Part shown: piece after piece, positions 26,452 through 35,491 of the stretch
Numbering within the stretch: position 1 is the stretch's first letter
Layout: every line of letters starts with the position of its first letter
Assembly: GCF_001647715.1 (NCBI RefSeq)
Contig: NZ_CP015600.1
Coordinates: 1,364,001-1,428,000 of the forward strand
Length of the DNA stretch: 64,000 nt
DNA from: Pseudomonas antarctica
Lineage (GTDB): Bacteria > Pseudomonadota > Gammaproteobacteria > Pseudomonadales > Pseudomonadaceae
Reading direction: 5' to 3'
Notes under the pieces: generated by a model
Database searches by the model: none
Seen by the model: only the letters and a program-made list of their open reading frames with translations
Told to the model about the DNA's origin: nothing
Made by a program: the position numbers and the translations under genes

Positions 26452-26979
26452 ATGGTCGATAGCGCAAAGATCCGCGCCACGTTTTCAGAGATCGTAAAAC
26501 GTGGCGCGCAACACTCAAAAAGCTGTCTAAAACTACCTCGTCCTATCCCGGTTTCATTGGGCTAAACAGGCGCTATCTCGCTGACCAGTTTTAGACAATG
26601 AATCCCTGTAAGCCGCGCAGTTCGTGGCTTATGCACTCCTCAAGCCCATACTGCTGCATCATCGGCGTGTGGGAGGACAGATCGGACGTGTTTTTACTCA
26701 TTGGGTAGTAGGCAAATTCGTTGAAAGTGATGGGGCAAAGGGCACGCTTGGCCCAGCAGTTTTTGCGATGGCGGCAAGGTTAACACGCGAGGTCGGGGGT
26801 TCGTAGGTCGCAAGCGGGTAGGGTGGGGCGCTCGGAGAGACTGGTCACGCTGTTGAGGGATGGCTGTCAGGAACATGCCAAAACAATATCTACCGGGGAA
26901 TAAATAGTACAACAGCGCCGGAGTTTTAACTCTGCGGCCCTGTCGCCGAGGTCACTGAGCGCTCAAAAGGGTCGCTTTG
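26452..26979. other. Noncoding stretch at the right side of the prophage
   Basis: No gene is supported in these 528 bp. They hold a 12-bp perfect hairpin (GCGCCACGTTTT at 26474-26485 with its complement at 26496-26507), then an 11-bp perfect inverted repeat (TGTCTAAAACT at 26524-26534 and its complement at 26587-26597), and a small hairpin GAGTTTTAACTC near 26920. The prophage right attachment site may lie here, but its partner is outside the window. Confidence 0.5.
26474..26507. terminator. Strong hairpin after the methylase gene
   Basis: A perfect 12-bp stem with a 10-base loop whose arms contain T4 and A4, so it could stop transcription from either side. It follows the last late gene of the prophage by 22 bases. 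Confidence 0.6.
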
Positions 26980-28074
26980 TCAGGAGCGTGAAAACTTAAA
27001 GTTGGTTTTCTGAAGTTTCAATCTGGAGGAGGGTTGCTCTATATAACGGAAGGTGAGGTAGGCCGTCGCTAACGAGGCCAACAGAACAAACCATGCCGCG
27101 ACAACGCTGCCCATGTTGTAATAAAGAGCGCCAATAATAAAGATAGGATGGAACAGGTAAATGCTGAAGCTAAGTGTTCCGAGCGTTCTTAGTGGGCGCG
27201 TGGAGAGTGCTTTTTTTAATAGCCCGTCATGATTGACGGACGCCAGTAGTACCAGTGACCAAACGGCAGCGTACAGAATGAAGTCTTTGTGGAAGTAATC
27301 ACTTTCTACAGGCGCTGCAATAAGTGAGTAAACGGTGGGTGTCATAATTATCACGGCCACGACGCCTATATAACCGATGTATTGGCAGAGTCTTGGAAAC
27401 CATGCCTTGTCCTGCAGTGCTTCCTGTAGAAAAGCGACGAAAATCCCCGTAATAAATATCGGCAGATAAGGGATGAATCGTGGGTCGTTAAGCAAGGATT
27501 CGCTTTCTGGCGAAATATACTGGGAAAGCAGTATCAGGCAGACGTAGAGGGCTGCGCACGCAATGAGCCCCTTGCGTCTGACGACCAGAAAAATTCCGGC
27601 GAGCAAGGGCAGCACGAAGTAAAACTTGAACTCTACCGCGATGCTCCACGTGAGGCCTCGGGATTCGGTAAGTATGAGCTGGTTGAACAGCCCGTAAAGG
27701 TCAAGGTTAAAGGGTTGCCCGTAGCCGACGCCAAAATACTCTACGGATGCCCAAGTGGTCGCCAGCGCCAGTAATAAGTAGAAGGTGTAGAGAGGATAGA
27801 TTCTGAAAAATCTTCTCTGCCAGTAATTCGACATGAATTCAAACGTGAATATCTTATTGCTGGTTGTAATGATTTGCCGTGTGAGCAGAAAAGAGCTGAG
27901 CAAGAAAAAAAGAAAGACCCCAGATTTTCCGATGCCTCTGAAATCCCAAGAGGGGATAAAGAACATATTGAGGTTGCTGGTGTGGCTAAGCACAACTATC
28001 AATGCCGCCAAACCCCGCAATCCATCTAGAGCGTCAATTTGTAAAAACTTATTGGAAATCGCTCTATGTACCAT
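26980..28074 (-). CDS. O-acyltransferase (acyltransferase 3 family), candidate lysogenic-conversion gene
   Basis: A 364-residue integral membrane protein of the OafA/acyltransferase-3 family. It has the DGLRGLAAL motif at residues 17-25 and the catalytic-type His in LSHTSNL (H31), followed by about ten hydrophobic helices. These enzymes acetylate O-antigen or other surface sugars. It is clearly more AT-rich than its surroundings, faces the opposite way to the phage late genes and sits between prophage and tailocin. That suits a serotype-converting gene like the O-acetylase of Pseudomonas phage D3. Whether it belongs to the prophage is inference. An AAGGA site precedes the ATG. Confidence 0.9.
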   Translation of the reverse strand: MVHRAISNKFLQIDALDGLRGLAALIVVLSHTSNLNMFFIPSWDFRGIGKSGVFLFFLLSSFLLTRQIITTSNKIFTFEFMSNYWQRRFFRIYPLYTFYLLLALATTWASVEYFGVGYGQPFNLDLYGLFNQLILTESRGLTWSIAVEFKFYFVLPLLAGIFLVVRRKGLIACAALYVCLILLSQYISPESESLLNDPRFIPYLPIFITGIFVAFLQEALQDKAWFPRLCQYIGYIGVVAVIIMTPTVYSLIAAPVESDYFHKDFILYAAVWSLVLLASVNHDGLLKKALSTRPLRTLGTLSFSIYLFHPIFIIGALYYNMGSVVAAWFVLLASLATAYLTFRYIEQPSSRLKLQKTNFKFSRS

Positions 28075-28533
28075 TGTTAAATGTGCTTCCTTGTGGCGTG
28101 CTAAATAATGAGCGCGGAGTGTGCAAGCGGTTCACAGGCTTCATTTAAAGTGGCGAAAGTGTAGCGGAATATCCAATGCCACGCATCATTCAAGGCGTGC
28201 GCTGTTAACTGTTTATCCATACACCTGCTGTCGTGCTTTTTTGTCTACACCGATTATTCCGTGGATGCGCGCTGGTGATCATGATGTGGGCGCAGGTCGT
28301 CGCGCTGTTTTAAGGGGGCGGATTGATGGGCTCGCCAAGCGTCAGCCTGAAACTGCCTGGCCCAATCTCAACGAGCATGATGGCAGCCGACCCAATTGCC
28401 ATCGCTCGCACAGAGGGTCCGCTGTTGGACTGGGGCGGTTTCACCTATCAACACTTAAACTATTCACTGGTAATGCATTAAATATGCAAATTAGCATTTG
28501 CCAACCCCCAAATCTCCCGCCATTATCCCCGTT
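28075..28533. promoter_or_regulatory. Divergent control region of acyltransferase and tailocin repressor
   Basis: A 459-bp gap without a convincing gene. Near the repressor end, 28473-28500 contains TGCATTAAATATGCA followed by AAATTAGCATTTGC, palindromic half-sites similar to those in front of the tailocin genes (29355-29424). This suggests the repressor controls its own promoter. Confidence 0.5.
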
Positions 28534-29268
28534 ATGCAAAAACGCAACGTTTCTATCGTCTTAAGAGAGCTGCTGGACCGCGACCGGATCTCCCCCACGG
28601 AGCTTCACCGGCGTACCGGCGTGCCTCAATCTACGTTGTCCCGGATCCTCAGCGGCAAGATCGTTGATCCGTCGGACAAGCACATCTCCCGCATCGCCGA
28701 GTACTTCCGTGTCAGCACCGACCACTTGCGTGGGCGTGCAGCCGTGGGCGCTTTGCGCGATGACGGGCGCGACCCGATGCATTCGGAACTCAAGGACATA
28801 AGCCTGTGGGACGACGACACGCCCGTTAATGATGACGAGGTGTCGATCCCCTTTCTGCGCGAGGTTGAATTGGCTGCTGGATCAGGAAGATTCGTCATCG
28901 AGGAAAGCGAGAAGGCCAGCCTGCGGTTCGGCAAGCGCAGCCTGCGGCATAACGGTGTGCAGTTCGACCAGGCCAAGTGTGTAACGGTGCGCGGCAACAG
29001 CATGTTGCCGGTGCTGCGCGATGGCGCGACGGTGGGTGTCAATGCGGGCAAGAGCGGCATTGGCGATATCGTTGATGGCGACTTGTATGCCATCAATCAC
29101 AATGGCCAACTGCGCGTGAAACAGCTCTACCGCCTGCCTACCGGCATTCGTCTGCGCAGTTTCAACCGTGATGAGCACCCCGACGAGGACTACAGCTTCC
29201 AGGATATCCAGGATGAGCAAATCAGCATCCTCGGTCATGTGTTCTGGTGGGGCATGTACGCCCGTTAA
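28534..29268 (+). CDS. prtR: LexA-like tailocin repressor, PrtR type
   Basis: A 244-residue XRE/S24 repressor. The N-terminal helix-turn-helix (about residues 15-60, TGVPQSTLSRILSG) binds operators. The C-terminal LexA-like protease has the nucleophile S156 (GNSMLP) and base K196 (LRVKQL), and the self-cleavage site is A115-G116. RecA-stimulated autocleavage after DNA damage would release tailocin expression. No prtN activator gene is visible in the window, so repression may be direct. I chose the ATG at 28534. Confidence 0.92.
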   Translation: MQKRNVSIVLRELLDRDRISPTELHRRTGVPQSTLSRILSGKIVDPSDKHISRIAEYFRVSTDHLRGRAAVGALRDDGRDPMHSELKDISLWDDDTPVNDDEVSIPFLREVELAAGSGRFVIEESEKASLRFGKRSLRHNGVQFDQAKCVTVRGNSMLPVLRDGATVGVNAGKSGIGDIVDGDLYAINHNGQLRVKQLYRLPTGIRLRSFNRDEHPDEDYSFQDIQDEQISILGHVFWWGMYAR

Positions 29269-29286
29269 CCTCCTTGCGTAAGACAA

Positions 29287-29313
29287 AGCCCGCCATCGAG
29301 CGGGCTTTTTTTC
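29287..29313 (+). terminator. Terminator of the tailocin repressor gene
   Basis: The 7-bp stem AGCCCGC/GCGGGCT followed by seven T, 18 bases after the repressor stop. Confidence 0.85.
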
Positions 29314-29354
29314 GGCTGTAAAAAATCGGCAAACCCTTCGCCCATAAGGCTTTA

Positions 29355-29424
29355 AATGCATTCGTGCATTTCCTTGCGGAAAATAAATGCATTTGTGCAT
29401 TGACTGTATATGCATACATGCATA
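29355..29424. promoter_or_regulatory. Three TGCAT palindromes upstream of the tailocin genes
   Basis: Three imperfect palindromes follow one another: ATGCATTCGTGCAT, ATGCATTTGTGCAT and ATGCATACATGCAT, at about 29357, 29388 and 29411. All share TGCAT/ATGCA half-sites with the region before the repressor gene. They are good candidates for repressor operators of the tailocin late promoter. Confidence 0.65.
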
Positions 29425-29882
29425 TTCTCCATCTCAAGCCAGCCAACAAGGTGGTGGAGGCGGCAAGGATGCTGCCAAGGAAGACAAGGAAGGCACGCAA
29501 CATCGGCAAGGACGCCATCGAAGCGATGGCAGGGATGCCAGGCAACCCCGGCAAGGATGCCGACGCTCTTTAGTTTCAACCTGCTTCTGGAACAGGAAGC
29601 AAAAAACAGGCAGCGATGAACCGGCCTAATAACGGTTCAGAGGGTTGGCAACTGACCCGGGTGTGCAGCGTAAAGCACCAGAAGCAGTTATCCGACAGAC
29701 AGGGATCGTGGTCGGAAAAACATTGAGGACAGGTCCGTACCGCGCCAGTAGCGCCGAAAGACCGAAGCTGGACCGCATTACTGAAAAGCCTGGGCAACCG
29801 GGCTTTTTGGAATGCTTACCTATAAATGGATTTACCCCACAAACCGGTACCCCGCCGGTAATGCTCAGCCAGGAGGCGTGAC
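29425..29882 (+). other. Leader region between operators and holin
   Basis: No gene is firmly supported. A short open frame from 29418 would give 51 residues but lacks a ribosome binding site. A stem AGCCTGG/CCGGGCT followed by five T lies at about 29784-29808, so a leader RNA could end there unless read through. The holin ribosome binding site is at the end. Confidence 0.4.
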
Positions 29883-30221
29883 ATGACAAACGAGCAGCAA
29901 GCGTTAGCGGATATGCCTATCTGGCTGGTGATTGCACTGGCCTTGATCGGCGGTGTATCCGGCGAAATGTGGCGCGCCGACAAGGAGGGCGCGCGTGGAT
30001 GGTCGCTGATCCGGCGCCTGGCCCTCAGGTCCGGGGCGTGCATGGTCTGCGGGGTTTCAGCGCTGATGCTGTGTTACGCCGCCGGCATGTCGCTGTGGAC
30101 CGCCGGGGCCATTGGTTGCCTCACCGCTATGGCCGGCGCCGACGTGGCCATCGGCCTTTATGAGCGCTGGGCAGCCAAGCGCATCGGGGTCAACGAAGGC
30201 TCCCGCCAGGACCCGCAGTAA
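29883..30221 (+). CDS. Tailocin holin
   Basis: A 112-residue protein with three hydrophobic helices (about residues 12-30, 50-70 and 72-92) and a hydrophilic C-terminus, typical of the class I holins at the start of Pseudomonas tailocin operons. It starts after an AGGAGG site. It would form the lesion that lets the GH19 endolysin at 41537 reach the cell wall. Confidence 0.85.
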   Translation: MTNEQQALADMPIWLVIALALIGGVSGEMWRADKEGARGWSLIRRLALRSGACMVCGVSALMLCYAAGMSLWTAGAIGCLTAMAGADVAIGLYERWAAKRIGVNEGSRQDPQ

Positions 30222-30244
30222 CCGTTGCAAGGACGCTACTTAAA

Positions 30245-30760
30245 ATGATGCTTATCGAAAAGCCATCCCAACTGCCCCAAGCCATTGGCGACGCACTGCG
30301 CGCGGCTTTCCCGGACTTGAAAGTCGGCAATCACCAGGACTTTCAGGGCTCTGGTGAAAAAACCGGCGTGTTGATCACGGTCGAGGGCAACGGCCCGGGC
30401 ATTCGCTCTCGCGAAGGGCGCAAGGCCCATGCTCTGGTGATTTCGCTCAAAGCCACGGTCGCGCCGGGTGCATTGCCGTTTGATGCCTGCGACCTGGCCA
30501 GCCAGCTCATGGACCTGGTGCTGGATAACTGCTGGAACCTGCCGCAGGTGCAGTGTGATTTGCCGACCAATATTGTCGCTGCGCCATCTGTGCAGGCCAC
30601 TGCAGAAACGGACTACGACACCTGGACCGTTTCTTTCACCCAGACACTCTACTTGGGGCCGGCGTTACTCAACGATCCCACAGGCCGACCGCTGTTTGCC
30701 CGCACTTGGGAAGTGTGGAACATCGACGATCCCGCCCAATACAAACCGTTGGTGGAGTAG
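30245..30760 (+). CDS. Tailocin protein upstream of spike (tail terminator-like)
   Basis: A 171-residue protein at the position where SfV/Mu-like tail clusters carry a tail terminator-like protein. It has an N-terminal helix, an alternating alpha/beta middle and a WNIDDPAQYKPL end. I do not recognise a strong signature; the call rests on order (holin, this gene, V, W, J, I). Two adjacent ATGs at 30245 and 30248 are both possible starts. Confidence 0.8.
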   Translation: MMLIEKPSQLPQAIGDALRAAFPDLKVGNHQDFQGSGEKTGVLITVEGNGPGIRSREGRKAHALVISLKATVAPGALPFDACDLASQLMDLVLDNCWNLPQVQCDLPTNIVAAPSVQATAETDYDTWTVSFTQTLYLGPALLNDPTGRPLFARTWEVWNIDDPAQYKPLVE

Positions 30761-30763
30761 CCC

Positions 30764-31375
30764 ATGTTTGACGCGCTGTTACGCATGCAACTGGGGCCGA
30801 TCATCGAACGCTTGGCAGAGATGGAAGCCCAACTCGAAGACCTGTATCGACGCGCCGAGAGTTTTTGTCGGATCGGCACCTGTCAGGAGGTCGACCCCGG
30901 GAGCAATACCTGCAAGGTCAGCCACGGCGACTTGCTCACGCCGGCCATCCGCTTTTTCAACCCCAGCGCGGGAGCGCAGACCGAAACCCGCATCCCGTCC
31001 GTGGGTGAACAATGCTTGTTGCTGAACTACGGCGGCGGGGAAGGTGGTGCGCAGTCCGTAGCCTTGTTCGGGCTCAACAGTAGTCTTTTTCCGCCGGTCT
31101 CCAGCGTTGCATCGCTGACCCGACGGCGCCATCAGGATGGCACCCAAAGCGACTACGACGACGCCAGCCACACCTTCAACTGGGTCAACGGTCCCACCAC
31201 ATTCAGCGGCACCCGCGAACAGGTCGACGTCAACGTCGGCGCCGCCAGCCTGACCATGAGCGCCCAGGGCATCGCCCTGCAAATCGGCGGCACCCGCCTG
31301 GTGCTGGACGCCGGCGGCGCGCATTTCAGTGGCCCGGTGGTGGATCACCAGGGACGCGTCATCAGCCCTCGATAA
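30764..31375 (+). CDS. Baseplate spike protein V
   Basis: A 203-residue P2 V/Mu gp45-like baseplate spike. The N-terminal OB-fold region (CRIGTCQEVDPGSNTCKV, PSVGEQCLLL) is followed by a Gly-rich beta-helical needle (NVGAASLTMSAQGIALQIGG). It forms the membrane-piercing tip of the contractile tail. It lies three bases after the preceding gene. Confidence 0.92.
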   Translation: MFDALLRMQLGPIIERLAEMEAQLEDLYRRAESFCRIGTCQEVDPGSNTCKVSHGDLLTPAIRFFNPSAGAQTETRIPSVGEQCLLLNYGGGEGGAQSVALFGLNSSLFPPVSSVASLTRRRHQDGTQSDYDDASHTFNWVNGPTTFSGTREQVDVNVGAASLTMSAQGIALQIGGTRLVLDAGGAHFSGPVVDHQGRVISPR

Positions 31376-31384
31376 GGACATCCC

Positions 31385-31717
31385 ATGATCGGAATCGATC
31401 GAAACACCGGGGCAGCCGTCGATGACTGGCTGCAATTTGTGCAGCGCGCCACCCGCGCGCTCACCACCCCCGTGGGCACTCGGCAGAAACGCCCACTGTA
31501 CGGCTCGATGATCCCGCAGCTGCTCGGCCAAAACCTCGGCGATGACCTGCTGATCCTCGCCCAAAGCCACGCCGCGCAAGCGTTCTACAACACCCAGAAC
31601 GGCATCGGCGACTTTCAACCCCAGGTCATCGTCGCCACCCGCCAAGGCGCCGGCCTGCTCTTGCGTTTCGCCGGCACCTGGAAAAACCGCCAACAAACCT
31701 TTGAGGTCGTGACATGA
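31385..31717 (+). CDS. Baseplate wedge protein W (gp25-like)
   Basis: A 110-residue gp25/lysozyme-like wedge protein. The family signature R-x-G-T-R...Y-G-S is visible as TPVGTRQKRPLYGSMIPQLL. It links the baseplate to the sheath initiation site. It overlaps J by four bases. Confidence 0.93.
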   Translation: MIGIDRNTGAAVDDWLQFVQRATRALTTPVGTRQKRPLYGSMIPQLLGQNLGDDLLILAQSHAAQAFYNTQNGIGDFQPQVIVATRQGAGLLLRFAGTWKNRQQTFEVVT

Positions 31718-32709
31718 GCATGCTGATCCCCGGCCAGAACCAACTGGCGGAACCGGCCATCATCGCGGTGGATGAGTTCGAGCCGTTGCTGGCCGAATTC
31801 AAGGCGTTTGTCGTTGATTACGTCGCCGCCCGAGCACCGCAAAGCGCGGCCAAACTCAAGGTCAGCCTCGACAACGAGAGCGAGTTGCTGACCCTGGCCC
31901 TGGAAGCCTTTTGCGTAAGGCTGCAAACCCACGAGCGCAAATACAATGCACGCATCAAGCAGATGCTGGCGTGGTGGGCCACCGGCAGCAACCTGGATGC
32001 ACGCTTGGCCGACATGGGCCTGGAACGCCAAGTGCTCGACCCCGGCGACCCGGCGGCTTTCCCGCCTGTGCCGCCAACATTGGAAAGCGACGACGACGCT
32101 CGCCTGCGTTATTACCTGGCGCCGCATGCGCCGGCGGCGGGCTCGCGCATGCAGTACCGCCGTGAGGTGTTCACGCTGGGCGAGCGGCCGTCGGTGAAAG
32201 TGCAGAGCGCGACGCCGGGCGTGGTGACCGTCAGCTACACCTTTGATCCGGACGGTTATGCGGCACAGATCAAGGATGGCAACGGCCGACGCACTGCCCC
32301 CGGCGAAGTCATGGTCACTGTGCTTTCGCGGGAAGCCGACGGAACACCATCCGCCGATTTGCTGGACGGCGTGCGTCGCCATTTCGCACGGCCGGATGTA
32401 CGACCGGAGACCGACCTGGTCAGCGTACAAGGCGCGCAAATTTTGCCTTACAAAATCCGCGTGGTCGCAAAGATCAACGCCGGCCCGGATTCGGGGCTGA
32501 CGCAAGTCGCCGCGCAGAAACTGCTGCAGGACTACGCACAGTCCTGTCATCGCCTGGAAGGGCGGGTGGACCCGAGCTGGATTGACTATGCGATTCACAG
32601 TGCGGGGGCTGCGCAACTGCAAATCCTCGAACCCCTGGCGCCGATCATCTGCACCGCATTTCAGGCGCCGTATTGCACGGGGGTTGAAGTGGAGGTGCAT
32701 ACGCTATGA
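31714..32709 (+). CDS. Baseplate protein J
   Basis: A 331-residue P2 J/Mu gp47-like baseplate wedge protein. Landmarks are the YVAARAPQSAAKLK segment, AWWATGSNLDARLADMGLER and the C-terminal VQGAQILPYKIR repeat domain. It overlaps W and I by four bases each, as in P2-like tails. Confidence 0.94.
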   Translation: MSMLIPGQNQLAEPAIIAVDEFEPLLAEFKAFVVDYVAARAPQSAAKLKVSLDNESELLTLALEAFCVRLQTHERKYNARIKQMLAWWATGSNLDARLADMGLERQVLDPGDPAAFPPVPPTLESDDDARLRYYLAPHAPAAGSRMQYRREVFTLGERPSVKVQSATPGVVTVSYTFDPDGYAAQIKDGNGRRTAPGEVMVTVLSREADGTPSADLLDGVRRHFARPDVRPETDLVSVQGAQILPYKIRVVAKINAGPDSGLTQVAAQKLLQDYAQSCHRLEGRVDPSWIDYAIHSAGAAQLQILEPLAPIICTAFQAPYCTGVEVEVHTL

Positions 32710-33335
32710 GTGAGCCTAAAGTGAGTTTGTTGCCGGCCAATAGTTCGCCGCTGGAAAAGGCGTTGGATCAAGGCTTCGGCCAATTACTTGAGCGAATCAC
32801 CCTGCCTTTTCCCGAGTTGATGGACCCGACGCAAACACCTGCCGAGTTTTTGCCGTATCTGGCGGCTGACCGAGGCGTGAACGAGTGGAGCGCTACCGCC
32901 GTCGAGGCTGAAAAGCGCGCGACCGTAAAACTTGCTTGGCCAACAGCTCGGCAGGCGGGCACGCGTAAAGCGCTTGAGAACGCGGCCAAAGGTCTGCAAC
33001 TGATCCCCGAAGTGCGGGCCTGGTACGAACAGTCACCGCAGGGCAAACCATACAGCTTTGCGATCAGGGCTTTCTCCGAGCTGCCTTACAGCGAAGAAAT
33101 CGATGCACGACTGGACCGGCGCCTGGCGGAAGCCAAAAGCGAGCGCGATGTTTTCACTGTCACGGTGGGTTTGAGCGCCTTTGGCAGCCATTCCATTGGT
33201 GTTGCGACTGTCTGCGGTGAGCTGACCACTATTTATCCCATTGTTATCGCGGGACTCGAAGTGTCTGGCATGGCCTTTATGGCTGCCGGGCATTACACCG
33301 TCGAAACCGCCACTATTTATCCACAGGGGTCCTAA
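32706..33335 (+). CDS. Tail protein I
   Basis: A 209-residue P2 I-like baseplate protein that connects the wedge to the tail fibres. It shows LLPANSSPLEKALDQ at the start and the FLPYLAADRGVNEWS block characteristic of the family. It is followed without a gap by the fibre gene. Confidence 0.93.
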   Translation: MSEPKVSLLPANSSPLEKALDQGFGQLLERITLPFPELMDPTQTPAEFLPYLAADRGVNEWSATAVEAEKRATVKLAWPTARQAGTRKALENAAKGLQLIPEVRAWYEQSPQGKPYSFAIRAFSELPYSEEIDARLDRRLAEAKSERDVFTVTVGLSAFGSHSIGVATVCGELTTIYPIVIAGLEVSGMAFMAAGHYTVETATIYPQGS

Positions 33336-34793
33336 ATGGCCGATTTTTATACCCTGCTAACCAATGCAGGGATTGCTTATGAAACTGCCTGCAAGGCTGC
33401 CGGCGTACCGATCAAACTCGCGCAGATTTCGGTCGGTGATGGCAATGGCGCGGTCTACAACCCCGACGCCACTGCAAAAGCGCTAAAGCGAGAAGTGTGG
33501 CGCGGGACGTTGAATGCGCTGTTTCAGGATGAGAAAAACCCGAGCTGGTTGCTGGCTGAGGTGACGATTCCACCCGAGGTTGGCGGCTGGTACGTACGCG
33601 AAGCCGGGCTTTGGACGGACACCGGGGTTCTGTACGCTATCGTTAAATACCCGGAGTCGTTCAAGCCGGTGTTGGCGACGTCCGGTTCGGGAAAAGAGTT
33701 TTATATCCGCTCGATTTTCGAGACCAGTAATGCGTCGCTGGTGACGTTGTTGATTGATGACACGGTGGTCAAGGCGACGCGGGCTTGGGTGACCGGTTAT
33801 GTGGCGGATGAGTTGGCCAAGCTGGATGCGAAACAATCGGTGCGCGTGGCGACCACGGCAAATATCTCCCTGAGTGCGGCACAAACCATTGATGGTGTTG
33901 CCGTAGTTGCGGGTGATCGGGTTCTCGTCAAAAACCAGACTGCTGCGAAAGACAACGGGCTTTATGTTGTGTCAAATGCGGCGTGGGTTCGGGCTAAAGA
34001 TGCTGACTCCAACGCTAAGGTGACATCGGCGATGACGGTGTCGGTTGAGCAGGGTGCGACGCTTGGCGATACGATTTGGCAGCTGGTCACGGATGGAGTG
34101 ATTGTCCTGGGGGCCACGGCGCTGGTTTTTCAGAACATTACTCAAGGTTTCACACCTCTGTCCGCCATGGGCAGCATGCGCGGGTATGTGGACTACTCGC
34201 AGAGTGCTGCGCTAACAGCCATGGACATCGGATTTTACATCAGAGGGCTGACAACGGGCATCGTGCTAGCGCTGCCGGATCCGCTTCTTCACCCTGCAGG
34301 CGCTAGGTTGATTATCCAGGCAGCCGCGAGTGCCGCCTACATCACGGTGACTACGCCTAATTCACAGTTTGGTGGTTCCAACAGCGACGTATTCGGAAGC
34401 CCATCAATAAAGTTGGTGGCGGGTGTTTCGTCCGAGTTTGTTAACACGGGAACGGGCTGGTTGTCTTTCGGTGGCAGCGGTACGGCGCTTTTGGCTGCTT
34501 CCGGTTACATAAAACATCCCAATGGTCTGATCGAGCAGTGGGTCACCGGAGGCTCTGATGCTAATGGGGTCATGCTTGTGTCACTGCCGATTCAGTTTCC
34601 GACGGCGGTTCTCGGTGGTATCGCCAACGAGGCAAATCCAAGCGGCTGGGGACTCAGCACGGTGACTGTTTGGGCGTTTGATGCACCTGCAAGCACTTTG
34701 TCGACTGCTGCTGCTCGTGTAAGAAACGTGACGCAGGCCGGCCCTTCAGTCGCGCCTGGAATCATGGGGCGCATTCGGGTTTGGGGGAAGTGA
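33336..34793 (+). CDS. Tailocin tail fibre
   Basis: A 485-residue fibre that sets killing range. Residues 1 to about 160 are the phage tail-collar/DUF3751 attachment domain. Residues about 168-270 contain a repeat-like beta segment (VRVATTANISLSAAQTIDGV..., common in Pseudomonas fibres). The last about 90 residues match the gp53-like C-terminal receptor domain (HPNGLIEQWVTGG). The ATG follows the I stop directly. Confidence 0.93.
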   Translation: MADFYTLLTNAGIAYETACKAAGVPIKLAQISVGDGNGAVYNPDATAKALKREVWRGTLNALFQDEKNPSWLLAEVTIPPEVGGWYVREAGLWTDTGVLYAIVKYPESFKPVLATSGSGKEFYIRSIFETSNASLVTLLIDDTVVKATRAWVTGYVADELAKLDAKQSVRVATTANISLSAAQTIDGVAVVAGDRVLVKNQTAAKDNGLYVVSNAAWVRAKDADSNAKVTSAMTVSVEQGATLGDTIWQLVTDGVIVLGATALVFQNITQGFTPLSAMGSMRGYVDYSQSAALTAMDIGFYIRGLTTGIVLALPDPLLHPAGARLIIQAAASAAYITVTTPNSQFGGSNSDVFGSPSIKLVAGVSSEFVNTGTGWLSFGGSGTALLAASGYIKHPNGLIEQWVTGGSDANGVMLVSLPIQFPTAVLGGIANEANPSGWGLSTVTVWAFDAPASTLSTAAARVRNVTQAGPSVAPGIMGRIRVWGK

Positions 34794-34794
34794 G

Positions 34795-35229
34795 ATGAAT
34801 ATCTATTTTTATGAAAAGACACTCGGCTTTGATGTGCTGGCCGAGCGAGGTTCTGAGGTGCCTGAGGGCGCCGTTGAAATCTCAGTCAATGCTTACGCTG
34901 AGCTTTTTGAAGGGCAGTCCAAGCAAAAACGAATTGCCGCGGATAGCGCTGGGTATCCCATTCTTGTTGATCAACTCGCGGCCTCTATCGAGGTCCAGGA
35001 AATCAATGAGCGTGCCTGGCGTGATACACAGCTTAAAGAAACCGATGGCGTGATAGCACGGCATCGCGATGAGTTGGAGGCCGGTTTGAAAAGCACCTTG
35101 TCGACCGAGCAATATAACGAACTCCAGACGTACCGACGTCTGCTGCGCTCCTGGCCGGAAAGTGAGCACTTTCCATTGTTTGACCACCGTCCGTTCGGCC
35201 CCATTTGGTTTTTAACTCAGAGCCAATAA
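34795..35229 (+). CDS. Tail fibre assembly chaperone
   Basis: A 144-residue tail fibre assembly protein. The central helical region (EVQEINERAWRDTQLKETDGVIARHRDE) is typical of the Tfa/fibre-chaperone group in Pseudomonas tailocins. It starts two bases after the fibre stop and probably helps the fibre trimer fold. Confidence 0.88.
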   Translation: MNIYFYEKTLGFDVLAERGSEVPEGAVEISVNAYAELFEGQSKQKRIAADSAGYPILVDQLAASIEVQEINERAWRDTQLKETDGVIARHRDELEAGLKSTLSTEQYNELQTYRRLLRSWPESEHFPLFDHRPFGPIWFLTQSQ

Positions 35230-35231
35230 GC

Positions 35232-35298
35232 GCCCTGTGCTAACAGGGCAATTTCCTTTCTATTCCCCCAACAAAAAACCGCGCTGCGGTTTTTTTTA
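35232..35298 (+). terminator. Two consecutive hairpins between fibre and sheath modules
   Basis: First GCCCTGT/ACAGGGC at 35232-35249, then ACCGC/GCGGT at 35278-35290 followed by eight T. They divide the baseplate-fibre module from the sheath-tube module. Confidence 0.7.
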
Positions 35299-35315
35299 TG
35301 CCCGGAGATCCACCT

Positions 35316-35489
35316 ATGGCCAACCGCCAAACCTACACCGTCCTCATCCCATTCCCCACCGGAGGTGGCCATTGGTCCACCGTCGGCGAGGAGCTGGAAC
35401 TGCTCGACGTCGAAGCATCCGCTCTACGCACCGCTGGCCGCCTGGAACTGACCAGCGTCCTCAACTTCACCCCCAAGAAGGCTGACTAA
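35316..35489 (+). CDS. Small conserved tailocin protein upstream of sheath
   Basis: A 57-residue protein (MANRQTYTVLIPFPTGGGHW at the start) between the hairpins and the sheath gene. It has no membrane segment or motif. It begins after a CGGAG site and ends two bases before the sheath start, so it is likely coexpressed. Function unknown. Confidence 0.75.
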   Translation: MANRQTYTVLIPFPTGGGHWSTVGEELELLDVEASALRTAGRLELTSVLNFTPKKAD

Positions 35490-35491
35490 CC

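Noticed and set aside
26624..26806. 60-codon frame after the methylase gene
   Set aside because: No ribosome binding site, atypical codon use and position among inverted repeats.
29364..29619. Small frames in the tailocin leader
   Set aside because: They overlap the operator palindromes and lack ribosome binding sites.
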